A DNA stretch of 50,279 nt from positions 36,664 through 86,942 of the forward strand of contig JAMYWO010000176.1 in the NCBI GenBank assembly GCA_024220525.1, read 5' to 3'. Origin of the DNA: Cochliopodium minus (Eukaryota > Discosea > Himatismenida > Cochliopodiidae). The number at the start of each line of letters is the position of its first letter. Positions within the stretch are counted from its first letter, which is position 1. A program made the position numbers and the translations under genes. The notes under the pieces were generated by a model, which saw only the letters and a program-made list of their open reading frames with translations, had not been told where the DNA came from and ran no database searches. Shown here one piece after another: positions 24,009 to 34,715 of this stretch.

Positions 24009-24610
24009 ATGAACTTTTTAAAAACTAAAAATCTCTTTGGGAAATTGAAAAAAGATAGTTCTATTTGGAGAGAATATCCCATTTTCGACAACAAGAAGAT
24101 AAGAACTCCTTTAAATTTCATTTTGAAGGTAAATAATAAAATTTTTATTAAAAAACAAAAATTTTAAAAGTTTTAAAATAAAAGAATGACTTCAAACAGA
24201 AAACACACTTTTCATCTTATCCTGTCAATTCTTCACAAAAAATAATTCATAAAAATAAAAGAAAAAATAAAAGTTGTTTCAAAACAAACCAACTTAAGTT
24301 CAATAGTTTGTTTGGAGGAAAATCAACGAACATAGCCACATTCGGCACCATTCTATTTAGAAGAAACTACTGGGAAAATAGTGAAATTGAAGTTAAAACT
24401 CAAGCAAATGAAAAAGAAAAAACTCAGATTATTATCAAAAAAGGATTACTGAAAGCTTTAAAAACTGTTTTATTGATTTTTACAACGATAATGGCTTTTT
24501 CTTTTTTTAGTGAATATATGCAATCATTTGAAACATTTGATGAATTCTTTAATCTTGGGGTGTTTCTTTTTCACACATTCTTTTTTGTTTTCTTTTGGTA
24601 TGTCTTATAA
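24009..24610 (+). CDS. Small membrane protein, unknown
   Basis: Two exons, about 24009-24127 or shortly after and about 24186-24610, join in phase 0. The product has a basic N-terminal half (KRKNKSC, FRRNYWEN) and two hydrophobic segments near the C-terminus (VLLIFTTIMAFSFF and LGVFLFHTFFFVFFWYVL), the second ending the protein. A short acidic-aromatic loop (EYMQSFETFDEF) lies between them. I recognise no family. It starts 118 bp after the DHHC stop on the same strand. The first exon is supported by a clean GTAAAT donor and a good frame, but no homology; expression is unproven. Confidence 0.5.
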
Positions 24611-24946
24611 CTAAAATTAAAATAAAAAATTAAATTGAATTAAATCAAGAAAAAACTCAAAAAACTTTTAAATTTACTTTAAAAATGGGATTTAATCGAA
24701 AAAATTTTTTTCCTTCATCTTGAAGAATTACTGACTTTCTATAATTAAGTTCTGAAAGTTCTTGGCTTTAAAAGAATTGAAACCATTTGTTAGATTGAGA
24801 TTAAATTAAACACAAATCATTTTTTTTTGAGATTTTTACTCAATCAAATAAATATCTCAACATTAATATTGATACAGAGTTCATTTCTTGATCAAATTTT
24901 CATTTCACAAATTATTAAAAGACTTAAAAAAAAAATTTGAATTAAA
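24611..24946. other. Intergenic, nothing recognised
   Basis: AT-rich spacer between the small membrane protein and OSGEP. No credible open frame or structured RNA is visible; it should hold the OSGEP promoter. Confidence 0.5.
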
Positions 24947-27264
24947 ATGGACAAAGAAACTTATATATTAGGGATAGAAGGAAGTGCAAATAAGATTGGG
25001 GTTGGTATTGTAAATAGCAAAGGTGAGATCCTTTCCAATGTGAGAGAAACGTATATCACCCCTCCTGGAGAGGGATTCCTTCCTTCTGAAACTGCCAGAC
25101 ATCACCAATCGCAGGTGATTCCATTGATTAAGAAAGCTTTGCTTGAATCAAAGCTCACCAAAGAAGATATAAGCGCTATTGCTTATACAAAGGGGCCTGG
25201 TATAAAATTATAAACACATTTTAGATTCTATTTGAAAAGAGGAATAGAGGGATTAATCATAAACAAGCAATTATATAAAGAGATAAACCAATATAAAAAA
25301 TTATAAAGAATATCTTGAGAAAAATAAATGGATATTTGACTGAAATATTCCAAATGAGAGTTCAAATATATATATCCTTCATTCCATCCTAATTTTAATG
25401 ATATATTGAAAAATATGTCAGTAAAAATGATAAAATTAGTGTACACATTGACAAATATGATAATTTGGATCACATTAATCAATAGTCCATAGTATCTAAA
25501 ATTGAGATATATGATTTTTTTTTTTTCATCCTCTAAAAAAAGCTTGTTATGAGTGATATGCACTCTGCATCCTTTGATTTCTTTTTATAGATAAAATGAT
25601 GGATCCTAATTGCGTTCTCATCTAATCAATTTTTCATTTTTATTGTGGAAATTAGGAATGGGAGCACCTTTGCGAAGCTGCGCGGTAGTTGCAAGAACTC
25701 TTTCTCAGCTATGGAACAAGCCCATAATTGACGTGAACCACTGTATAGCACGTAAAAAATAAAAAATAAAGAAGTGAATAAGAATGATAATAAAATAATA
25801 TTATTTTAAAGAATAAAAATAAATAAAAATAATGATAAAATAAAATAATAAAATAAAAACTGATGAAGAAATTTTTTTAATAAAAAATAAATAAAAAAAT
25901 AAAAAATAATTTGATGAGTAAAAATAAAAAAAATAATTAAAAGAAAATTTAACAATAAAAAATTTTTAAATTAATAAAATTAAAAAAAAACAAAATAAAA
26001 TAAAAATTTTTAATTTTGAAAAAGATATTGAAATGGGGAGGTTGATCTGCAAAATATATGATCCCATCGTTTTATACGTAAGTGGAGGTAACACCCAAGT
26101 GATCTCCTACTCCCTCAAGAAATACAGAATCTTCGGCGAAACGATCGATATTGCCATTGGTAATTGTTTGGACAAATTCGCCAGAATAGTCAAGATTCCC
26201 AATGATCCTTCTCCTGGTTACAACATCGAACAGCTCGCCAAAAAAGGGAAGAAATTTATTGAAATTCCTTATATCGTGAAGGGTATTTAAAAAAAGAAAA
26301 ATTTTCAATTGTTTTATTTGGAATTATTTAGAATATTTTAGTTTTAAAAGAAAATATTGTTGAATTTAATTTTTAATTTTTATTTTCAATTCTTTATTAA
26401 TTTTTTATTCAAAAAATGATAAAAACTGATTGAATATCAATTATTCATTATTTTATTATTTATAATTTTAATTTTTTAATTTTCAATTTTTAATTTTTAA
26501 TTTTTTTTTTTCATGAATTTTTTTATTTTTATCGTAAACATTTATTTGGAATTATTCGGAATATTTTAGTTTGAAAAAGAAAATATTGTTTTTTAATTTT
26601 AATATTAATTGTTCATTATTTTTAATTTTTTTTTTCATTTTTTTTTTCATATTTTTAATTTCATTTTTTATGATTTTTAATTTTAATATTTTTTTCACTT
26701 AATTTTTCAAATTTTTTTATTTTTGTCGTAAACATTTATTTGATCTTTTTTTTGTCATTAATTTTTAAAATGAAAATAATAAACTCTAAAAAAAAATAAT
26801 GTTTAAATGAAAATAAAAATAAAAATTGAATCAAAAAAAAAAAAAAAGGTATGGACGTTTGCTTCTCGGGAATCCTCTCGAAAATGAAAGATCTCTCAAG
26901 AACAATGCTCAAAAGCGGAGAATGCACGCTCGAAGACCTCTGCTACACGCTCCAAGAAACCCTCTTCGCCATGCTCGTCGAGACCACCGAAAGAGCCATG
27001 GCCCACTGCGGCAAAAAAGACGTCCTCATCGTTGGGGGTGTCGGTTGTAACAAGAGGTTGCAGGAGATGATGCAACAGATGTGTGATCAAAGAGGTGGTC
27101 GTGTTGGTGGCATGGATTCCAATTATTGCATTGACAATGGCGCCATGATCGCTTGGGCTGGTTTCTTGAGGTTTCGCGCTCTTTTCTCTTCTTCTCTCCA
27201 GGATTCTTGGTGCACTCAGAGCTTTCGTACTGATGTTGTCAAGGTCACTTGGAGGGATGATTGA
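24947..27264 (+). CDS. tRNA N6-threonylcarbamoyltransferase OSGEP/Kae1
   Basis: Four exons: 24947-25199, 25656-25751, 26025-26282 and 26849-27264; 1023 nt, 340 aa (human OSGEP 335). The protein is the catalytic subunit of the KEOPS complex, which transfers threonylcarbamoyl to A37 of ANN-decoding tRNAs. Visible family marks: [14 protein letters not shown] at the start, YVTPPG-like [21 protein letters not shown], the metal-binding HxxxH in NHCIAHIEMGR (split by intron 2), [48 protein letters not shown] and the C-terminal [10 protein letters not shown]. The absence of a targeting extension fits the cytosolic/nuclear form rather than mitochondrial OSGEPL1. Intron 3 is long (566 nt) and very AT-rich. 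The last exon is clearly richer in C-ending codons than the others. Confidence 0.95.
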
Positions 27265-27456
27265 TTTTGTTTTTTTTTTGTTTTTTTCTTTCTTTCTTTC
27301 TTTGAATTAAATAATGTTTGTAAAAACCATTTTTCATTTTCTTATTTTTTTGTTTTTTTTTATTTTTATTTTCATTTTTTTTTTTTTTTTTAATTTATTT
27401 CAAGATTGTTTTTTTGAATTGTTTTTATTTTCGGGCACAATTTTTTATTTAAAAGT

Positions 27457-29040
27457 TCAATTTATTGATTTACATTTTGCCATTTTTTTGGTGGTTTTCC
27501 TTGGAGATTTACAAACCATTTTGGTTAGTTTCACTGTTTTGAGAAGGTTGAATTTTCTTTTTTTGGGTCTTTCAATAAGAGGACTGGAAAAATCAAAATT
27601 CCTATTTCTTTCAGAGAAATCTTCGATGATGATCTTGACAATAGGTTTTGGTAAAGAATACTTTAAGTTTTTTTTGGAGAAACGACTTAAACACAATAAA
27701 AAAGAAAAGATGATGTTCTTGATTATACTTGGAAACATGTGATGTTTATTGCATTTCCAATTAACTTCCATTAAAATTTCTTTTCCCTTCAAACAAATTA
27801 AAGAAAAAAAAAATAAAAAAAATTCAGTTTTTTTTGCATTAAAAATTTTTGTATGTAGAAAAAATTTTCTACCTCGGCATTGATAGAAGCACCATAATAA
27901 GACAGAAAAAAAATACTGTTTGGGAGATTATTTTTAAAAGCTTCTTCCAAAAGAGAAGTCTTCGTTTCAGAATCAGTAGTTTTCAAGAAAGACTCATCGA
28001 TGACAGGTTTCAAAATAGAAAGAATGTAATGGTTAAACTTATGAGAAGAATGCTCGATAATTTCGACAAAAGACTCACTTTTAATTTTTGAAATCAACAA
28101 GTCTAAAATGTTATTTTTATCAACTTGGTATTTATCTAATAATTTTGGAAGCTTGTTTAAACAAACTTGATAAGACTTCTTCCTATTTCCCGTTAAATTG
28201 TTAATAGAAAAGAGAATTTCTTCGATGAATTTGATAGGGTTTTTCTGCAACAACATTTCAAGAAGATAAAAGTTATTTTCGAAAATACCCTCAGAAACAA
28301 ATTCCTCAAATCTGTTCTCCGAACCTTCCTTTTTTTCACTTCTACCCAATTTTTTTTTTGCAACAAAGTTGATATTTGAATAGTGCTCAAAATTTTTCAA
28401 AACCTTTTCCAATATCCCCTTGTATTTGTCTTTGCAAATTACTTCATCAATGATCTCATAATTGTTTGCTCCCTTCTCGATCATCATCTCAACAACTATA
28501 GAATTGTTTGCCTTGCAAGCTCCCTTCAATCCTTTGTTCCAATCTTGCATTCCCATCTTGATCATTTCATTGATTATTTCTATATTTCCTCCCAAACAGC
28601 AATAATACAGTGTATTCTCTTTATTTTTGAGTTTGTTGTATGTCAAGTAGGTCTCAAAATCATCTCTGTTGCCCTCTGAACAGATTTTGTTGAAATCTTT
28701 CAAGCTGATTTGTTTTTTCTCCTCCTCTTCTTTTAGATTGAAAAAATCAATCACCACTTTGCAACAATTAGTTGATATATTTTCAATTCTCGATGAATAT
28801 TCGTTCCATTCTGGTATATTTGGATTTCCTTTAAAGTGACTATTGTAAAAAGATTTTGTTCTCATCCTATTTGGAATCTAATGCAACATATTATGAATAA
28901 AAATTTTTTATTTAATGCATATTTACTTTATTCTTGCAATATCCATTTTCCTTTCCTCTTCCACAAAAGTCTTGATGAAAACTGCAAAATTCTTCAGGTA
29001 GATTTTCTTTTTTGAAGCTTTTGAAAAAGATACTTTCCAT
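27457..29040 (-). CDS. Ankyrin-like repeat protein
   Basis: Three exons: 29040-28927, 28877-27873 and 27786-27457, all phase 0; 1449 nt, 482 aa. The first exon carries a Cys/His-rich stretch (FCSFHQDFCGRGKENGYC) that could bind metal but is not a motif I can name. Exon 2 holds degenerate ankyrin-like helix pairs (LYYCCLGGNIEIINEMIKMG, GACKANNSIVVEMMIEKGA, and the last SIFFLSYYGASINAE). Exon 3 is basic (ERPKKRKF, KSPRKTTKKMAK). Ankyrin repeats mediate protein contacts; no catalytic domain is seen. It converges with OSGEP: the two stop codons are 192 bp apart. Confidence 0.7.
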
Positions 29041-29892
29041 TTTTTTTTTTTTATATTAAAAAATTCTTCAAAAGTATCTTTTTTTGTTAGGATTTCAATT
29101 TAATTCTTCGAACAAAAAAATTTATTTATTGATAAATAATCAACATTTAAATTTTACAAAGTTTTTCAACATTTTTTTGATCCTTTTGAGCACCTCTGTT
29201 CCTTGCAGTTTCTACTTGTTCCGAAATTTCTATTGATGATTTATAAATCTCAAAATCTAGTTTTCTATCTTTGAATCTTTCATTATTGGGATTATAAAAC
29301 AAGTTTCTTTACCCTCGTGACAATCTTATTTACCTTTGTTGATCATAATCCTTATTCCCTCCAACAATTATTGATTGAAAGTTTTTTTTTTATGAATTCA
29401 AAGATTTTTAAATAAGTTTTAAAAATCTTTACAGTTTCTTTCAAAGATGAACTTTTTTCTATGCAAGGTTATTTGAAAAAAATTTCTATGAACATAAATA
29501 TGATCAAATCTAATTGTGATCTTTAATCAATAAACTGTTTAAAAAATTTGTTTACTCTTTCTTGAATAGCTCCTTTTTGAAAGATTTTTAAAATCCTCAA
29601 CTAAAACTTTTTATTCATATTTTTATAATGTTCGATTGTTCTTTATGAATCAGATATATAAACTCTATTACATTTTGAACATATCCAAGCTTGTTATATT
29701 GAAAAATTTTTGGAGAGAAAGAAATAATTATATTTTTATAACATTTATTTAATTGAATAATTAAAGCTGTCCAAAAATAGATAAAAGAATTTTGAAAGTT
29801 CCCCAGAAGACAAATGTTTTGTAGATTCTTTTGTTCCATTCCTATACAACCCTCGTTACCCAATGGTGATAAATTAAAAAGATGTGTTATCC
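29041..29892 (-). other. Mostly unassigned spacer with two coding-looking tracts
   Basis: Between the ankyrin-like gene and eL41 the minus strand holds two pieces with protein-like composition. About 29310-29149 gives FYNPNNERFKDRKLDF and further charged helix-like sequence ending at a TAA. 29863-29615 is an open frame of 82 codons rich in Ile/Asn/Tyr. Neither joins to the other through convincing splice sites and neither resembles a family I know. They may be exons of one small gene, a decayed gene, or chance. Confidence 0.25.
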
Positions 29893-29969
29893 TTATTTGG
29901 ATTTTTTTTTCATTTTTCTTCTCTTTCTTTTAAGCCTACGCATTCTTTTTTTACGCCATTTATCACGCA
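29893..29969 (-). CDS. Ribosomal protein eL41, main exon with split start codon
   Basis: The minus strand reads (M)[19 protein letters not shown] followed by KKKSK and a TAA ending at 29893. This is the 25-residue eL41 (human form [20 protein letters not shown] plus RQRSK), a lone basic helix at the subunit interface of the 80S ribosome. The exon begins with TG directly after a polypyrimidine-ATAG acceptor, so the A of the start codon must come from an upstream exon: the intron splits the ATG after its first base. The 5' exon was not located; an A followed by GTAAAA near 30126 is one candidate donor. No in-frame ATG precedes the first CGT codon in the unspliced DNA, which reads GTG there. Confidence 0.9.
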
Positions 29970-30516
29970 CTATTTAAAGAAAAAAAAGAATAAAATTATT
30001 GAATGATAAATTTTTGGTGAAAAATTTTGAAAAAATTTATAAGGTATTTCATATTGGAGGAAAGTTAGATATTTGATGTATGGCAATTTTAAAATAAATT
30101 AAAGAAGAAAGAAAAATATTTTTTACTTTTAAATAAGTGATTTTTTTTTTTTTTAATTATTATAAATTTGATTATAAATTTTTTGAAAATAAAATTAATT
30201 TGTATCATATTCAAAAGTAAGAAGCATTTATATCATTTCAATAAATTTTCTCATTTTTATTCTTTTTTTTGATAATTAATCAATTCTACAATTAATACAC
30301 CTCATTAATCAATTTCATTTCAAATCTTTTTGAAAAAATAAGAATATACATGGTTTTATATATGAACCAAAATGGGGCTTGTTTAATGAATAAAAGGAAT
30401 CCAAATTGAAAAAAAAAATTTTGATTGATACGGATCAAAAGATAAATAAAAAAAATTAGAAGTGAGATCAAATAGCCATCTTCCAGATTGAGAATTGAGA
30501 AGAATAATAAATATAT
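29970..30516. other. Divergent 5' region of eL41 and the CRAL-TRIO gene
   Basis: About 550 bp of AT-rich DNA that must contain the intron and 5' exon of eL41 (minus strand) and the promoter of the plus-strand CRAL-TRIO gene. Apart from candidate splice sites no element can be assigned. Confidence 0.5.
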
Positions 30517-33500
30517 ATGGATTCTCAAAAAAAAGACAAAGAATTGGAAGAAGCAATTGTAAATTTGAGAAGCAAATTGGCAGATTTGAAAGAGGATGAA
30601 AAAGATGATCTCACATTGACAAGATTATTAAAAAGATATCAAGATGAACAAAAGAAATACAATTTGAATCTCTCCGAAAGGAATTTAAGGAAAATAATTG
30701 TCAGTTTTCTTTTTTTGAAAATTAAATACTCTCATAACACATTTAATCAAAAAAAAAAAGGAATGGAGGAAAGAAATGAGACCACATGAATTGGATTTAG
30801 AAGATCTGAATGAAATAGAATTAAATAAGAAATGTGTATTTGTTCATGGATTTGATAAAATGATGAGGCCATGTATTGTACTATTGGGAGAGAAAATAAT
30901 CAAGAAGAGTAAAAAAAAGAATATCAAGATCATTTTTTTATGAATTTGAATAAAAAAAAAATTTTGAAAATAATTTATAGGAACAGATATCAAAGAAATG
31001 TCAAGAATTATTATATATTACATGGAAAAAGCATTAAAATTGTAAATATTGAATTATATAAATTTTTATTATTATTTAATATAACAAAAAAAAAAAGAAT
31101 GAAGAAAGGTGTTTCAGAGTGGGTCATCATTTACGATAGAACAAATTGTGTATCAGAAAATAATGATAAAGAGCTGTTTTATAATGTCATGTCGATATTC
31201 AGCATGTACTACCCTGAAAGATTGGGAGCGATGTTCATAATTAATTGCTCCTTTATTTTCAAGTTTTGTTTTTTCTTTTCGATAAAAATCTCAAAAAGAT
31301 CAAGAAGAAAAGTGAGTATAATTTGAATTTTTTTTATTTTGATTTTTTTTGACAGAAAAGTTTATTGGGTTTTATTTTAAAACTTTTTTTTTTTTGTAGT
31401 TTATTGTTTTGAAAACATCTGAAACAAAATCAACTTTGCTCGAGCATTTTGAGCCGAAACATCTCCTCAAACAACATTACGGTACTTCAGATTATATTTA
31501 CAGGCCGAACGAAGACCAAGAGATGCAACTGTTGGAGGTGGAAGAAGAAGAGCCCCCAAAAAGAAAGTCAATCCAAAAAATTGAAGAGAAAAGAGACAAC
31601 AATGAAAAGAAAATCAGTTTTAACAACAATAATTCACCACCTTCCATTGCAATCAACGAAGAAAAAAAGATTAAAAAAGAAAGAGGAATTTCCCGAAAAA
31701 ATTCCGACAAAGACGAGCCTGAACTCAAAAAGAAGACCAGCAGTATTGAGAGGAGACAGTCTCGTGATTCAAAAGCAAATATCAACGAGCCACGAAAAAA
31801 AACTTCCGATGAACAAAAGAAGAGAACCACTCCAAATACCAAAAGGCTGAACACTTCTGATCCTCGCAAAAAAAATTCCCAAGATGATCTTTTCAACGAA
31901 AGGAGGGAAGTTCCCAAAAGGAGAACTTCTGAAAAAGTAAGATTAATTTTTAATTCAAAAAAATAAAAAAATTTAAAAAAATACACTTGATTAAACTTAT
32001 GATGAAAATTTTTTGTGAGAATTTAATTTGCGCGCAAATAATTAGATACCATCCTCATAGATCAAAGATATCATTTGTCTATGTTGAATATAATCGATAA
32101 TTTTTACTGACATATTTTCTATGTGTTGAAATATTTTGTATTTAATGAAATAATACTCTTATAATTTTTAAATTTTTTTTATTTTCTTCTTTTTTTGTTG
32201 TGGATCATTCTTTTTCTGAATATTAATATTTAAAATTTGTTTCAAACAATTTTTAGAAACAAGACTTGTTTGACGAGGACAACACTTTCGGATTAAACAA
32301 ATTCAAACAAGCGAAGAGAATTCCTACGAGCGAACAAGAAGACATGAGCAGCAACGAGGAGCCCTACTTCAAAAAAAACAACAAAGAGATCCGCCATATC
32401 AAAAACAACAGCAACAATAAAACAATCCACAAAACGACAGAAGACGAGAGCGATGATGAGAGCGAGACAAGGAACCAGAGAAAGAGGAGGGAGAGGGAGC
32501 TCGAGTTGGAGAGGGAGCTCATGAGGGAGGAGAGGGAAAGGGATTTGGAGAAGGAGCGGGAAAGGGAAAAGAGGAGGGAGATCGAGGAAAGAAAGAGGGA
32601 GGTGGAGGAAAGATTGGGTAAACCTTTTTTTTGAATTTTTTTTTTTTTTTTTTTGTTTGGAAAGAATCTTGTAAAATTTTTTTTTTAAAGGTAACTTCGC
32701 AAATAAATTTTAATATTTATCAAAACAAAAAAATTTGTTTCTCTTTACTCATGCAATGCACAAAAAAGATTAATTTAAAAGTTATTTAATTTTTTATTTT
32801 TTAAAACAAAAAAAATCATACCTCGTCAAATATATTATAAATACATCAATTTTTCAATTTTTATTTTCATTAACGTGTAATATTGAAAATTTATTTTTTC
32901 TAATTCAATTTTATCAATTACATTTCTTTGCTTAGAATTCCAAAAAAAGAGATTAATTTTAATTATTAATTATTTTATTTTAATCATTTTAAATTAAAAT
33001 TTTATTTTATTTGAATTTAATTAATTTTTAATTAATAATTTCATTTTAAATTTTAAATTAAATTTATTTAATTTTGAATAAAAATTATACATTAAAATTT
33101 TTTTTTTTTATTTAATTTTTCAAAAAAGAATGGGAGAGACAATTGGAAAGGAAAAGAGAAGCGGAAGAGAGGGAGAGGGAGAGAATGAGAGAGAAGGAGA
33201 AGGAGAGGGAGAGGAGGAGAGATCGAGAGATCTCCGAGAGAAATAACAACAATCACGGCTATCTCAAGAAGAGGGATGATGGTCGTGTGAAGAGGGTTAC
33301 TGGCAGCAACAGGAGAAAAAACAACAATAATAACAGACATGACGAAGAGCTCTTGAAGTAAAAAAAAAAATATATTGATAGTTTTATTTTTTACACATTT
33401 CTTTTTTATTTACTTTTTCAAAAGTTCTTTTTGTATTTTCAATGGGACATTTCTAAAATTATTTTTTAATATTTTAAATCATTTTTTAAAGATAATTTTT

Positions 33501-34565
33501 TTAATTTTTTTGCAATTATTTTTTTTAAATTTTTTTTTTAATTTTTTTTTTGTTCTTTTTTTATAAGATTTATTTTTTTAAATTTTTTTCAGATATTCCT
33601 TCTAAAACTTTTTTAATTTTTTTTTAATTTCATTTCTTGAATTATTTTTTAAATTTTTTTTTTTTAAAATTCATTTTTTTTTAATTAATTTGCTTAATAA
33701 TTAAAAAAAAATGAAAAATAGAGAAAAATACAGACACGACAGCGAGATGGATTACATACAAGATGATCGCCTGGAATTCCCCGAAAAAATGAATTACAAC
33801 AACAAAAAGCCCCTCAACCACCAATCCCCCAACTCCTCTTCCATCGATGACAGCACCTCTTTCGGCTTCTCGGTAAACAACAAGAGGGACTACTGGGTTT
33901 CTGACAGCAATGCTCGCGTCCAGCACAACTCGAACAAGAACCGTTACTTGGCTCCTCATCATTATCCTCGTATCAAAGTCACTCCTAATTCTAGCGTCAA
34001 TTCTAGTGAGAGTGGGGATCATTCTGGGTATATTTCTGGTGGCAGAAGAAATGTAACTAATTTTATTAATATTTTTTGTTATATTTTATTTTATTTTTTC
34101 TTTTTTTTTTATTTAATATTTTTTTATTTTTTATTTTTATTTTTTTTTTTATTTTATTTATTATTTATTATTTTTTATTTTATTATTGTTTAATTTTTTA
34201 AATTTTTACTTTGGTTTTTTATTTTTTTAAATTTTTTATTTATATAATTATTTTTTTAATTTTTTTATTTTTTTTTTTATTTTTTTATTTCATTTTATTT
34301 CTAGAACACAAGAACCAACAATAGACAGTCTAGTTATAACCCTAGAACAGACAACAGACAAGATGACAACTACCATAGATCTCAAAAGAGAATTTCAATG
34401 AGGGAAGAGGACAGCAGCGAAGGTTACAAATCTCCTCTCAGCCGCAAAACTCAGTACGTTGTCCCTTCCAAGGGTCCTCAAAGCAAATATGTTGTTGATG
34501 ATGACTTATCTTACTATAATGAACGTGGGAACAACTACAGATCTAACAACAATCGTCACTTTTAA
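30517..34565 (+). CDS. CRAL-TRIO (Sec14-like) domain protein with long charged tail
   Basis: Nine exons: 30517-30699, 30761-30908, 30981-31041, 31098-31311, 31400-31936, 32257-32617, 33129-33357, 33722-34052 and 34305-34565; 2325 nt, 774 aa, all phases closed. Residues 1-~245 are a CRAL-TRIO module: an N-terminal helical part (TRLLKRYQDEQKKYNLNLSE, KIIEWRKEMRPHEL), then VFVHGFDKMMRPCIV, WVIIYDRTNCV, MYYPERLGAMFIINC and FIVLKTSETKSTLLEHF. Such domains carry phosphoinositides or other lipids between membranes. The remaining ~525 residues are disordered: Lys/Ser-rich, then an Arg/Glu single-helix-like stretch (RERELELERELMREERERDL, 32480-32610 and again 33135-33230), then an Asn/Ser/Arg-rich end. 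I know no lipid-transfer protein with this tail. Phase-consistent splicing from domain to tail argues for one gene, but a missed gene boundary in intron 5 (320 nt) is possible. Confidence 0.78.
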
Positions 34566-34715
34566 ATCTCTTTAATTTATCATTAGATTTTTTTTTTTTA
34601 AAAGAAAATTATTTTTGTATTTAACACATCGAGAACTATTTTATTTCCAACAAAAAAAACAAATTAAAATACTATTTAAATCGCCCCATTTTAAAGACTT
34701 TTTGAATTTATTCAT

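Noticed and set aside
31498-31986. Minus-strand frame opposite the CRAL-TRIO tail
   Set aside because: A Ser/Leu/Phe-rich shadow of Lys/Glu/Arg codons; no start context or splice support.
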